A stretch of DNA of 64,000 bases. Source: Papilionanthe hookeriana x Papilionanthe teres (taxonomy: Eukaryota; Streptophyta; Magnoliopsida; Asparagales; Orchidaceae). Under the pieces are notes generated by a model. It was not told the origin of the DNA. It did not search any database and saw nothing but the letters and a program-made list of their open reading frames with translations. Positions 34,977 to 46,915 of the stretch are shown piece after piece (position 1 is the first letter of the stretch; each line of letters opens with the position of its first letter). The position numbers and the translations under genes are program-made. The stretch is from assembly GCA_022702705.1 (NCBI GenBank), contig CM040434.1, forward strand, positions 19,945,771 through 20,009,770. The letters are read 5' to 3'.

Positions 34977-35759
34977 AGGCAAAACAAGCCCAACACATGC
35001 CATAAACCAAACAACACACCCCATTCCATCATATGTCAAACCGAGCATTAAAGAAAGTAAGAAGGAAGGATGCAACTCACAAAGGGGTGAAGTCCCAAAA
35101 CTTCTAAGTAGAGCATGTTAATCCTAAAACAATACTAGTAGAGAAAGTAAAGCATGTCATTTGAAGTTTCTATTCAATGTTTAAAACCATGCTTAAAAAT
35201 CCAACCTTCATGTAAATCATTTAACAAGAAAGAGTGACATGCCATTTAGGGCCTCAACCCCACATTGAATTCCAAAGCCACACGAACATAATGATATACA
35301 TATTTCTTATAGCCAAAGGATGCCAAAAGAACCTACTAGTCACTAACACATGCTATTTTTAAGGAGAAGAAAGGAAATCTAACAAACCTTTTAGCATAAA
35401 GTAGGCTTATTATGCATGAAAAATCACCAAACAAGAGACTTAAACCGCAAGAACAAAGAGGAGGGGGGGAGAGGTTTATACCTCAATGGTACCACAAGCA
35501 ACCAAGCAAGAATCTTAACTGAACCCACAAGGAAGCCAAAAGAAACCAGCAGCAATGCCGAGCAAGGAAGAGCTCGGGTAATCCCAGGAGGAGAAAAGCA
35601 AACAACACACTCCCAACTCTCACTCACACATGCACAGTGGACTAAGCAGCGAAACAGGGGGGAAGGGGGGAGAGGGGAGGCAGCACTCTTTCTCTTGAGA
35701 TAAAACAAACAACCTAACCCTCAACCACCAAGAGAATTCAACTCTAAGAACTCCCCAAA

Positions 35760-35785
35760 ATAGGGCTTATATAGTAAGAAGAGAT
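35760..35785 (+). promoter_or_regulatory. Possible TATA box of copy A
   Basis: GGCTTATATAGTAAG follows a G-rich stretch and precedes a stretch of higher GC content. The corresponding position in copy B is GAGTTTAAATAGGCAGG near 59583. Both sit on the plus strand, the shared orientation of the two copies. This is inference from composition and motif only. Confidence 0.35.
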
Positions 35786-36223
35786 GAGAAGAACCAAGCC
35801 ACATTCACCCAAATTCATCCAAGCTTACCCACAGATTCACCCGATGCCAACAGGGACCATGGACAACACGTACCAGGGAGAGAATCGAGAGAAAAAGAAG
35901 GAAGAAGTCTTCGGAAGGAGAGAAGCTTCCCAGTCGTGCCGAAGAGGCAGATGCCGCAGTCTCTTGAGCACCAAAGAGGAAAGTCCAAGGCGTCAAGAGG
36001 AAGGAGCTCGAGCAGAGCTCATGGGACGTCACCTCCACTTGCGGGAAGAGAACGAGCCAAAGCATAAATGGGATGAGACGGGACAAAGCCAGCGAGCTCG
36101 TTCGAGCCATACCAAGGCAAAGGTGCATGGTTCCGCAGGAGAGGAGAAGAAAATGGCGCGGGAGTAGTGCGGGACGGGGTTAGGAATGGAGGATTTAGGG
36201 TTTAGAGGTTTAGGATTTATAAG

Positions 36224-36226
<3 letters not shown>

Positions 36227-36308
<82 letters not shown>
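36227..36308. repeat. (TA)n microsatellite, 82 bp
   Basis: Uninterrupted AT dinucleotides. It lies where copy B instead carries about 1.4 kb of G/T-rich sequence, between the TATA-like box and the conserved 3' end. Confidence 0.95.
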
Positions 36309-36311
<3 letters not shown>

Positions 36312-36847
36312 AAATAGACTGTGCTCAATTTCACATTGTTTGCTCGTGCTCGGAACCCTGGTAAAATGTTGTCTTAAGTTCTGGACGTGTTGGCGCAGTC
36401 AATTTCGTGATCTGGAGTCGTTCGGGCGAATTCGTCAATGATCGGGCTAAAAGTGCGTCAATTTTGATCCTTCTGAAATTTTGACTTGATGTCGATCGTC
36501 CTGACATCCTAACTTCAGCTTCCATCCGTTGCAGAGTATTTGAAGGCGTCGAGGCCATAAATCGAGAAATTTGTGAGTGCAGTGGTGCAAAATATGCACG
36601 AGGTCGTCTTGGGGTCTGGTGGTCCTATGGGGACTCCTCTTAAGTTCCTCACGTCAATTCCAACCTTATATGCGATAGAGATACAGAATTACGTGCGAGA
36701 CTCCAAAAAGAGTAACGAAATAGTTTCAAAACTTCTAAAACGAGGTGAGTCCCACACTAAGGATCTAAGATAGTCAAAGGGAAGACCCTAAGGCTAAAAC
36801 CTAAATCCTAAGGAGGGAACTAGACCTCGCCGAAATTGAGGTCAACA

Positions 36848-37789
36848 TGCGCAACCTTAAAAATAAGAGAAAGAATAGAATTCTATTGTCAATGAGAAAG
36901 AAGAGGATAACATAACGACAATAGCCCAAAGAGCCTAAGAGATAGAGGATTGATGGGACAACCATGCCATGACATGGTTTTGGCATATCAATGATAGCTG
37001 ACAGATCTGAGAAGGAAACCTACAAAATCACCTCACATGCACCACACAAGAAAGAATAAGTATAGGCTGCGGGGACGCTATATGCATCTCCTAGAACGCC
37101 AAGCACGGATGTCACCTGAGACGCCAAGCTGTAGAGCATTGAGCTGTGAACACCACCATTCATGCCTTAACTGCATGAAGAACAACAAACAGTGAACTTT
37201 ACTCGTCAAACCCATAGAGACAGATGAAACCAATCAAATAAATGTGAACATGTTGGGTTAATAAGGAGTTGGTTGTTAAATATATAGGATGCTAAAAAAT
37301 TTGGCCATATAAAAATGACAATAAAGCTTATGTTAAGGCAATGAGCTTACTTAAATCACATTTGAAATCTAGTTTTTTATTCAGATTTGCATGAGATAAT
37401 TTATGTACAATCATTTAGCGAAAATTGATTCTAATTTCTTGTTCATAAAAATTTAAATATTCTTAATCCTTCGAAAATAAAAATTTTAATCTTTTAAGCA
37501 TTCAAATCTATTTATAATTTTATATTAATTTTTTTAGGTGGTAGTTTATATAAACATAATATTTATGCCTTATAAATTAATGAAATCATGCATACAAAAA
37601 ATTGTGATGCAAAGCAGAACATGATAAATGATCATTCCTTTATATAATAACATAAGTATTTAGAGCATATTTTTAAATAAAGAATCTAGAGACTTTTGTT
37701 AAATGAAATTCTTATTTCCCTTAACTTTTTAGCATTAAAATATGCATTAAATGCGTTGAATAAAAATAAATAACTGTTATAGTACAGTT
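36848..37789. other. Spacer between copy A and copia-4
   Basis: No supported gene. The distal part may be the decayed 5' portion of copia-4, but no LTR or gag motif could be read. Confidence 0.4.
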
Positions 37790-38464
37790 CACATCAAAGT
37801 TTGTGTCATAAAATTAAATCATATTAATATGTCAGGTCCATTTCCTACATGTTTTTGGAATGACCGATAATTTAATATTTTCATTGATGATTATTCTGGC
37901 AATGGTACCTTTCTGTAATACATGAGAAGTCAAAATCACTGTTGAAGTTAAATTTAATAACATAATAAGAAAATCAAATATGTCATACCTGATCCTAGTG
38001 AATGCCATGATAGATAAGATGAATATAAATAATCTTTAGTGCCATTTACAAAATACTTAACAATAAGTGGTAATGTTCCTCAATAAACTATGTTAATTAT
38101 TCAAAGCTAAAATGATAAAACTAAGCCAACAATTCATATCTTTAATCGAGTTATAAGCAAAGCAATAGTTAAAAACATGTTTGAATTATGAATGAGAGCA
38201 AAGCCTAGAATTATGCATATTCATATATGGGGAAGTTCAACTAAGGCTAAGCAGCCAAGCCTAAAAAAATTGAACTTTAAAATATAAGTTAAAACTTTGT
38301 TAGATACTCAAAAAGATAGAGGGTTTCCATGTTATGATTCCTCGAGCAAATCTTTTTTTAAGACAAACAATGCTAAATTTATTGAAGCTGAGTGTTAGAC
38401 TCAAGAATTTTATCTTTTAAAAGAAAATTACTAATTTTTTTACTACAATAGTAATTGAACATGC

Positions 38465-39095
38465 ACAAGTAATTATATTGCAACAATAAGCCTTTATACC
38501 ACTAAGTGGGCTACATGAATCTTTTTTCTCCATTGTGTCCTATTGAGGGTCATATTTTCATTTAATTCAAACAAATTAAGATCATTTTTTATATAGTATG
38601 CCCAAATTTTTTCTAGGTCTACCTTTACCTTTCTTAAAATAAATAAAATCTAAAACATCTAATCCTTATTGAGTCTCAGAAGGTCGATGTTCAATGTGAC
38701 CAAAACATCTAAGGCGATTCTCTAATCTTGTCTGCCACTAGAGCTACTCCAAACCTTTCATGGATATATTCATTTCGCATTTTGTCTCTAAATGTAAAGC
38801 CACTCATCCATCTAAGCATTCTCATCTCAGCAACACTTGATTTTATACTTCACTTTTGCATGCCAAAATTTTGCATCATAAAAGAAATACAGATTTCAAC
38901 ACCGCCTAATAAGATTTTGCTTTAAGTCTAAGAGGTACTTTTCTATCACACAATAGGCCCAATGCATTCCTCCAATTTAACCATCCAACTTAAGTTCTAC
39001 TAATAACATCACCATACATATCAATGTCACTTGGAACAATAAAATCGAGATATCTAAAACATTCACTCTGTTTAATGACAAGTACAAGTAATTAT
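38465..39095. repeat. 12-bp target duplication of the RTE fragment
   Basis: ACAAGTAATTAT occurs at 38465-38476 and 39084-39095, identical, on both sides of the inserted LINE fragment. Confidence 0.9.
38477..39083 (-). mobile_element. RTE LINE, 5'-truncated, minus strand
   Basis: Reading the minus strand, 39083 to 38477 gives the RTE C-terminal region: [35 protein letters not shown] and a closing block like that of the LINE at 3100-6121, ending in a TTATTGTTGCAA tail. The two copies share long near-identical stretches such as GATGAGTGGCTTTACA. A perfect 12-bp target duplication and 5' truncation are the normal outcome of target-primed reverse transcription. It is inserted antisense in copia-4. 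Confidence 0.85.
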
Positions 39096-40739
39096 GCCCG
39101 GCATAATTTAAGTTCCAAATCCAACTAATCAAAACATGTAAGTTACCACCTACTCGGACAGAAGAACCAGCTCCTATTCAATAAGCTCTATTTGAATTGT
39201 CATTCGAAAGGAGAACAACGATTTCAATCAAGATATCATGTATGTTTATCTCCAAGAACATATGTTTGATATGGAATTGGAAGATGACCCTATATTTTTT
39301 AGTAAAGTCAAAGAATATGTTAACTCCCAGAAATAGAAATAAGCAATAGAAGATGAGAAGAAATCAATAAAATGCAATGATATTAGTGATTTAGTCAAAA
39401 TGCCTAAAGCAGAGAAATTGATTGATTGTTAATGGCTTTTTAAGGATTTCACCTAGAAATAAAGAGTATATGACCCTTTATGTACTATTTAATTAAAAAA
39501 ATTCTTCAGGACAATTTGTTGATTTTGATATATTATGATTTAAAGCTATAATGGATGGAAATGAATATTTTATTTCTCAATGGGTACCTTAAAGTAACAA
39601 TATACATAGTACAAGAACAAAAATTTCAATCCCAAGATTCAAAATACCTACTATGCAATTAAAAAGTTCATCTATGATTTAAAGCAAATATCTCACCAAT
39701 CATATAGAGATTTCGAATAATAATTATCTAATTTTGTTTTGTAAAAAATATGATTAACAAATAAAATTATCAACGCTGACGAGAGACGATATTAAGTTAA
39801 CATACAGTAATATGTTGCTATTGTATGAAGCTAAAAAATTTCTTCCAAATAACTTAAAAAAAAATCATCGGAATACATATTTTGTGTTATGTATATAAGT
39901 TTAACGAGATCAATATTAAATATGACATAAGATATTTTGCACTAGAAGATACAAATATTGCTAAAGATAACTATTTTAGTTTGTTTCAATGTCCAAGATA
40001 TGAAATTGAAAAGAAATCTATGAAAATGATCTCAAATGCATCGAAATTAGAGAATTTAATGTAAGCTGAAGTCTATGCATGTCCAAATATTACGTACATA
40101 ATTGAAGTGCTTGACAAATATATAACTCAAATAGATCATTGGACAACAACAAAATGGATTATTTGGAATCTGTAAAGGATAAAAAATTTTAATCTCACGT
40201 GTTGGGATCCATTCAGTTATAAATTATGGGATATTCCGGCATTGAATTTATTAGTAACCTCAATAGCAGAAGATCCGTTCACACTATGTTTTCATATTAA
40301 CTAGAGAAGCTATCATGTAAAGGCATTAAAAATCACTTATAGCTTCTTCCATCATTCAAGCAAAATTTATAGCTTATTTTGAAGCATAAGATCAAAGAAC
40401 TCGGTGGTAAAATGTTATCACAATGTTGCATAGTATTACGATGCTAAGCTATCAATGGATATAAATTATGACAATGAAACTATTTAATTGTATCCAAAAA
40501 TATCATGTGATTTTCAACATTGAAGCATATTAACATTAGACTTTTTTTTGTTAAAGAAAGATTTTAGAGTCATTATGTCCGATCAATACAAATTATATGA
40601 GTATGTATATGCTCACTAAAAGTTTATCATCTAAAATGCTCTATCAGCATGTAGCTTATATGTGTGTGGTTTATCTTAATAATATACTTGTATAATATAA
40701 GTCTTCTGTTAATGTTCAACTATTAGGAATAATTTTCTA

Positions 40740-41624
40740 ATTAAACTAAAGTGTTATTATTATTTTATTTGTCAAGAACACTGGATTAAAGTTGTATTCC
40801 TTTATTGATTAACTGTGTCTATGCATAATAAAGGTTTGAAAAAGTATTGATAACTCTTTTGAGATATGATATAGGATCCATAAAAAATAGAAATAATATG
40901 AGATAGTACATAAATTGTTATGCCACACATTTGCATTTGATCTATATCGCTAAGCATAATGATATCATGATTATTGATGGATTGTGTTACAATATAATGA
41001 AATTGCTTTGATCATATTTTGATATTATTTATAGACCAGATTGTCTATAGATGTAAATTCATTAAGATGATGTGTATTGAGATCATAAAATTATTTAATA
41101 GGTTATAATTATCAAGTGATATATCTGAGCCAAGTGAGGAAAATTTTTGAATATGGGCCAACATATGAATATTGATAATACATTATGTGCTATTTAATTT
41201 TTACGACACATGAATTTGTGAACAAATTATCGATTAATTGATATCTTATTAATTTATGTGAACATATAATGCGTGGAGGTTAAATATTTTATTTATTTTT
41301 ATGATTGTCTGAAATAAAATAAAATAAAATATACTTCAGTATATATACATCACGTACATATATCTATATGTATACATACATACATTTATATGTATATATA
41401 TATATAGAAAGAGAGAGAGAGTCCTGGTCCCAAGTCTAAGTAATAGTTCATTATTTTGCCCGAGTAAGAAAAAAGGCACTCTTTGTTGAATAGTATTTTA
41501 GACATGGGAGACTGAAACCACTAAGTTTTGTGTTTCAATAAATTCAGGAACACTCTAATCTAAATTTTCTGGATCATTTGACTTGAGATTTGGTAGTGCT
41601 ATGTTAATCATTATGTTCCCAACA
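40740..41624 (+). repeat. copia-4 3' LTR (approximate)
   Basis: Follows the RNase H remnant and ends near TTATGTTCCCAACA. Its right 200 bases align with 16395-16590. Includes a (TA)n/(GA)n run at about 41391-41420. The left boundary is uncertain. Confidence 0.45.
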
Positions 41625-42329
41625 AGCAAGTCTGAAACTTTTGACGGAAGCTATTAATAGTTGGGAAACTAGAAGAACGAAGGAAGAGATGGTAGATAAT
41701 TCAAGAACAGATTACAAAAATGAGGTACTAGCAGGGAGGTGGAGCTAGAAGCAATAGTAATCTCCCCGTAATAATTGTAATTAATATCTCTTCAAAAGCA
41801 AATCCAATGCAGCTCCATTGTCTTTGAGCCAATTGTCATGATTTATGCCGATATCATCAATAGGACACCTTATCAGTGTAATGGGCATAAATATATTGTA
41901 ATAAACCTCCTCATTTTAACCATAAAAAAATTGCTATAACGGAAGAGCAACTTTTATGTGAACCTAGTAGGATTGCAGCAATTGAAATGATATAAGGCCT
42001 CTCGAAAAGACCTAATCTAATAAAACGTCCATAAATTCACCAATAAACAATCCCATTGCTAAAATATTGCCATCAACTAAAAACTCAAACGGTCATACAG
42101 GCTGAACAAGGGAAACCTAATAAGCACCACAATGTATGTCTAGGGTGTCAATGAATCAGTAAAAGCCCAAATTTAGCTAGCGGCTCATGGAAAACCAATA
42201 AAAATTTATAGAACAGTTGGGCTCTTAGCTCAATAACAAGCAAAGAGCAGCTTGGAGACCAATACACGAGCATTAGTTACTTTAAAAAAAAAAAGATAAG
42301 AACATGATAATAGAGAAATTGACGAGTAC
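41625..42329. other. Spacer downstream of candidate exon
   Basis: On the minus strand this lies downstream of the candidate exon at 42330-42495 and could be its intron, but no acceptor or second exon could be identified. Otherwise nothing recognised. Confidence 0.35.
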
Positions 42330-42495
42330 CTGAGCGATTTAGGAGGAGGGTGCCGGCGCTCCGCATCCCGGCAGTGCAGGGGAACGATGGCGCAAGTGAG
42401 CTAGCTCGAAGAGGAATATGAACAAACACATTGAACGCATTCGGGCTGTGGTGCCCGAAGGAGGCGTAGCTGGATCGAGTGGAGGCTAGTCTCAT
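42330..42495 (-). CDS. Candidate first exon, unknown protein
   Basis: A minus-strand ATG at 42495 opens a frame reading MRLASTRSSYASFGHHS and continuing for about 55 codons, locally more GC-rich than the surroundings. It runs into AATCGCTCAG then GTACTCG, a plausible 5' splice donor at about 42330. The peptide is rich in Ser, Arg and Ala with few acidic residues, which would suit an organelle-targeting presequence (inference). No homologue was recognised and no downstream exon was found, so this could be a truncated gene copy or chance. Confidence 0.35.
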
Positions 42496-42701
42496 CCCGT
42501 TACCTCGCTCTCAGAATACAGTGCCCCATCTGAACACAGCTTCAGTTCCGATGAGGTTTTTAAACTCTCTAAAAGGAAACTGGTGAGCTGATCTGAAGAT
42601 GAGGTTCGTTGCATTTTATCAAGTCACGTTGAGATGCCAAATTAAATTTATCTAGAAAGAATAATTTTTCATTAAACATTTGCTGGCCTCCTATAAGAGC
42701 C

Positions 42702-42917
42702 TGTTTGAGGAAGAATTATTGCGTCCGGAGGGTGCACGCAACTTTGCATACGCCCTCCAATAACAACACCGCCCCACCTAAAAAGCGTACACCGCCCCAC
42801 CTAAAAAGCGTATGGGGTGGGGCCCACTTTTATTATTATTTTTTTTAATTTTTTTATTGGACGGCGTATGCAAAGTTGTGTGCGTCGTCCGTACGCAATA
42901 ATTTCTCTTGTTTGAGG
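42702..42917. repeat. 9-bp target duplication of the nested MITE
   Basis: TGTTTGAGG is present at 42702-42710 and 42909-42917, identical. It belongs to the terminal repeat of the Tourist-like MITE, showing that the inner element arrived later. Confidence 0.9.
42711..42908. mobile_element. Mutator-like MITE, 198 bp, with ~54-bp inverted repeats
   Basis: Its first 54 bases (AAGAATTATTGCG...CCTCCAATAA) are closely matched by the inverse of its last 54, both containing CAACTTTGCATACGCC. Long terminal inverted repeats plus a 9-bp target duplication are the Mutator superfamily signature. The centre holds two direct copies of ACCGCCCCACCTAAAAAGCG. No coding capacity. Confidence 0.85.
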
Positions 42918-43158
42918 GCAGCTGCAGTATCGTTGAAAAATAATCAATTATTCAAAAAGTTATGGCGGCTATTACAATTTTTTTTTTTTTGGAAAAATGA
43001 GACTATAACTAGAAAGCTTCAAAACACCTAGTCAGAAATGGTTTGAAAGTGTGGATTTCAACGGTTTTCTAAAAAAATTGTCAAAATGAAATTTAACCTA
43101 ACGGGTCGAGTGCGTTTTCTAAATGCAACGCAACAAATAAGATGCCCCAAACGGGCTC

Positions 43159-45042
43159 TAAGATTTTAATCGTGAAATCAAATAAATTATTATTTGAGCT
43201 AAGATTTTTGGTGGGTAAAGTGCGGATTAAAAAGAGAGAGACTAAAAAAATTAGAAAGTTTACCACACAATTCCTAGGCATTTACACATCTTAACACCCA
43301 ACATTTGATATTTATATTCATGACACTTCTATTCACACCTCTGTTTTCTTTGACGTTGAGGGCTGCCTTCCTCCATCTGCGTCCATGATTTCGGGTCGGA
43401 GCAATGGGATAGGAGTAGAAAGATGGGAGTTTCGGGTCCCTGCAACCTGTGACCCAACCGTTGCCTATCTGATTAGCTCTTGTCGCGACTGTATGCAGAG
43501 ATTTTAGGTCAAGAAGGCGACGATTTCGAGCGAAACCATTAGAGGAAAGGGATATGGGCGAGGGTTTCGCGAGAGAGGAGAACTGGAGGCATCAGATTTA
43601 GGACCAAGAGTGAGAGTGAAGTCAGGGATGGCCTAAGGCTGAGACTAGGGGTGTAAAAGAGTCGAGTTGAGCTCGAGCAACCATTGGCTGGAGCTTGAGC
43701 TAGATTAATTTTATCGAGCTTGAGCTCAAGCTCGAGCTTAAGACTTCATTTGGGAGGGCGTTTCTCCTGCGGCGCGGTTTCAAGCCACAATTCGACAGCA
43801 TTTCACGGTGCATTTATAATAAATCGTGGGTCACGGGTTCGACCTAACGGCCCACATTTATTCGTGTTACATTTACCGTGTTGCCCCCTTCGTGTGTCAA
43901 TCTACCCCATATTTTGCCTTGACCGTCCTGTGGAGCTCTTGCATCTTCTTCCCTAATCGTCTTTCATTTGTACGTCTTCTTTAACCTCTTGTTTCGGACA
44001 TATGCTTCTTCCTTTGGTATCATCTTTCCCTACCTTTTCTTGGTGGATTTATTCGGTTAGCCTCTTTAGTTTGCACCAGTTTTTTGATATTATTTGGCTT
44101 CTGGTTTCTGCCCTAATCCACTTGATGGCTACTGATGCTTTGGTTTTTTATGTTTCCATTCGTATTTGGTGATGGTTTTGAGTGAGAATTTGATATTTGA
44201 GGGAGAATTTGAGAAGCAAGAGATGACTGATGGGGGTCAGTTTTGACTGCATCAATAAATTCATTTGTTATTGCTATGGTGGGTGTCAGATTGGTTTTTG
44301 GGGTGTTGTTTTGTGGTGATGTGAATGGTTTTATGGTGGTGAGTGTGGTTGGGGTGTCTTGGATGATGAGGATGGTGGAGGTAAGGGAGCTGAGGGGGGT
44401 AAAGATCCTCCTGGTGATGATAGACGTGTGTCGAGGTGGCAGAGGGGTTAGGGATGGTGGTGATGGAGCTAGTTGTGGTGGCGATGATGGGGATGATGGA
44501 TGTGGTGTCGAGTTGGTCGTAGGGGTTGGTGGGTTAGATGGTCTGTTATTTAAAGTTGAGGAGTTCTATAATGGTGGAGTAGTCATAGGGATGAGGTTAT
44601 TGTGGTTGTCGAGTTAATATGAGAGCTCAATCGTAAGCTTCAATGTTATTTTGGTGTTGGAAAATGTAACTTAGGATGAGAAGCACAATGAAATACATAA
44701 AAAAATGCATCAAACTAGTTCTTTAACTCTTAAATTTAGTAAAAAAAGCATCAAAATTATTATCCTTTGAACATTGTGCATGATGTTTCTATACTTCATA
44801 AATTCAATGATTTTCATGAAGATTGTCTAGTTTTGACAGATGATTATCTAGTAGTTGTAGACTTTTTGGCTTTGCAAGAATGAATGATCTTCTATCTTGC
44901 TGTTAAATTAATATTGTATGCTTATTTCTCTTTGTTTGATCAGGCATTAGTGGTAGGCTGTCTTGCTTTTTAACTATCAATCAGAAGCTTATCTCCTATG
45001 AAAATTTAACAATAGGAGTCTTTCAAGAATTATAGGAGTAGT
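43159..45042. other. Mixed spacer with MITE end and palindrome
   Basis: No supported gene. At 43647-43670 it has a MITE-like end, TAGGGGTGTAAAAGAGTCGA, followed by GAGCTCGAGC words and the perfect palindrome at 43714-43735. The frame at 44243-44617 is Gly/Val/Asp-rich from GGTG/GATG-rich DNA and looks like composition, not a gene. Confidence 0.45.
43714..43735. repeat. 22-bp perfect palindrome
   Basis: TCGAGCTTGAG followed by its exact inverse CTCAAGCTCGA, with no spacer. It lies within GAGCTTGAGC-rich sequence typical of the subterminal regions of plant hAT-type MITEs. Confidence 0.9.
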
Positions 45043-46898
45043 TGATGTGACTTTTTTATATGCAATAATTTATGAACCCAAATTTATATATTTATAATGA
45101 TTTTGTAAAGTCACAATTTCAAACGCAAGTATACGTATCGCTCAAGTAATACAAGGCTCTAGTGGAGTCCCATTTATCGATCCCACAGGGAAGCGATGTA
45201 AGAGGTCCTTAGTCAAATTCTAGTCTACTACTATTAGATTTTAGTTTGGAAGGCAGATATAAGTGGTTTTTTTAATAACTACTCTTAAAGGTAAATCTTA
45301 ATTTTAAAATAACTAATAACTACTCCTAAAGGAAAATATTAATACTAAAGATAACCCTTTCTGGATAAATTGGTTTGGAGAATTTTGAGATAATAAAAAC
45401 TAATATTCTCAAGTAATGAATTTGATAATATAGAGGAATGAGATGCATTAAATATTGTATGTGTCAAATAGGAACAATCATATCTTTAACCTCTTCTGAG
45501 TGCATAAAGAACATTGGTTAATCCTAGGTTTAGTCCCGAAATCTGTGGTTAGGCTGAGAGGATATTGGCTTTCACTCCAGAGCTCTCACTTCCCTTCGCC
45601 TGAAGGCCAACTCTCGCTTTAGTTTTCAAACACTAGGACCGAATTGGAGATTTTAGTATGTTACCCTAAAATCTCTAATTCTACGCCCATCAAAGTATAT
45701 TTCCCTATTTATTTGCACACAATTCCCATGAACTTCACCATCCATGAAATTTGAATGTGGTTCCACTTTTTTAAGAATTACACCGCCCTCTCGGGTCAAT
45801 GCAATTACAACGAATTTTAAAAATACAACGAGCCCTTCTTGTAATGTAAATGAATTGCAAGTAAAACCATCACATTTATAATTAAAACTTCTTCTAGCAG
45901 GCATCCCAATATCCTACACATGAATCCTACTTATTGCAAAAGAAAAGTAAAAGAAAAATAACGACATAATCTTCTCATGCCACTATTTCCTAAGAAGAAG
46001 AAAGAGTAAGAGAAAGACATTACAGAGCACGAAGAAAACACAATGGAAAACCTCATTTCAAAGCAAATCTACAAAATAAGTGTTTACAAAATCATAAGAT
46101 AATAAAGAACACAATACTTAGCTTTTTTCCCCTTGAAAGAAAGATGAAAATCTCTCGCATAAAGTCTCCCACTGATCCATGCAATGCTAGAATAAACCCT
46201 TACAGATTCTCTCAAAATCCTCTCTCCATTCTCTCCCAAAAGGTAGAAATCTACAATTCTACTCCTATTCTAAGATCTTTAAGCAATCCCCACATTTTCC
46301 TAACATCTACCGCCATTTTTTGGCTTCAAATTCGCTTTAAAATAGTGTAGGGACAAATTTTCCAAGAGGTTCTTGAATAAACCTTCCAAAAAGCGTCCAG
46401 ATTTGATGTATATGGCCAATAACCGCCCAAAAACACTTCCAAACCGTCTTGGGAGCTGTCCGGCTCCATTTTTTCATTCTTCTCATCGTTCTCTATCTTC
46501 TAGCACTGTCCGAAGCCGGATCGTTGTCCGGCGTTGGTACTGTGCAGCTCAACCATTTCGCTCCATTTGGCTCCGTTTCAGCTCTGATTTGCCCTATTTC
46601 AGTTGCTTTGCGTTCCTAACAGATAGCCCTAAAAAATAAGCATAAAAACCAACATTTATTTATGCAAGAAGTGTAAAAGAGACTAAGCAAAGAAAAATTT
46701 ATCAAAATGTGTCAAGCTAAAATTTGCTTTCTTGCTTGTTTTTGCTCCAAATTGCACCGTTATTGCTTCTTTTTCTCCAAAAGTCATTTCTTGTAAAATC
46801 AAAAATAAAAAATACAAAATACGTTCCTTTAAAGTGCAATATCATTAAAATTAAGCATAAAAAGTATATGAAAAATCAAATATTTTTTAGGCGTATCA
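45043..46898 (-). repeat. 3' LTR of the Athila-like element
   Basis: 1856 bp. On the plus strand it starts TGATGTGACTTTTTTATATG and ends GGCGTATCA. It matches 52211-54068 throughout with scattered substitutions and small indels. Confidence 0.9.
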
Positions 46899-46915
46899 AG
46901 TTCCCCCAAACTTAA
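46899..46915 (-). other. Polypurine tract
   Basis: On the minus strand AAGTTTGGGGGAACT directly precedes the 3' LTR, the position and composition of the plus-strand DNA primer. Confidence 0.8.

Larger units (their letters stand above)
31400..36847 (+). mobile_element. Large non-coding TG...CA unit, copy A
   Basis: Its left 900 bases match 54635-55610 (copy B) in order, with blocks such as GATAGACACAC-GCTTGATG, GGCAAGCCCCTATAGT, GACTATCCTATTGTT-GGCTT and CTACCTCGAAGTCCTATGGC. Its last 250 bases match the end of copy B and the inverse of 54407-54634. It has no protein motif. The middle holds a minisatellite (32453-32632), a 57-90 bp tandem repeat (34000-34336), a pyrimidine tract, a TATA box at 35767 and a (TA)n run. 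Flanks TAAAT and TGCGC do not match, so the ends are set by comparison with B and C, not by a target duplication. Confidence 0.6.
37790..41624 (+). mobile_element. Ty1/copia element, highly decayed (copia-4)
   Basis: Plus-strand remnants in order: integrase core (about 37835-37960: SGPFPT, FIDDYS), integrase C-terminal block (about 38215-38390: LCIFIYGEVQL, SSKSFFKTNNAKFIEAE), reverse transcriptase (39170-39760), a post-polymerase block KFLPNN and FQCPRYEIEKKSMKMI (about 39820-40030), RNase H (to about 40680) and a 3' LTR. An RTE fragment at 38477-39083 interrupts it. The family differs from copia-1, -2 and -3. No 5' LTR was found in place, although a related LTR lies at 16190-16607. Confidence 0.7.
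42697..43158. mobile_element. Tourist-like (PIF/Harbinger) MITE
   Basis: Starts GAGCCTGTTTGAGG and ends with the inverse of GAGCCCGTTTGGGG, flanked by the 3-bp duplication TAA (42694-42696 and 43159-43161). Both features are typical of Tourist-type MITEs. Without the nested element it is about 255 bp and non-coding. Confidence 0.75.

Noticed and set aside
35416..36167. Several overlapping frames of 94-127 codons on both strands
   Set aside because: High GC and low stop density explain them; no family motif and both strands are open at the same place.
36190..36214. TTTAGGGTTTAG telomere-like sequence
   Set aside because: Less than two full units; too short to call an interstitial telomeric repeat.
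31395..36852. Target duplication for copy A (TAAAT versus TGCGC)
   Set aside because: Flanks do not match, so copy A's ends rest only on similarity to B and C.
43838..43862. GGGTTCGACC resembling a tRNA B box (possible SINE or tRNA)
   Set aside because: No A box at the right distance and no cloverleaf could be drawn.
44243..44617. 124-codon Gly/Val/Asp-rich frame
   Set aside because: It comes from GGTG/GATG-rich DNA with simple composition; no motif or splice context.
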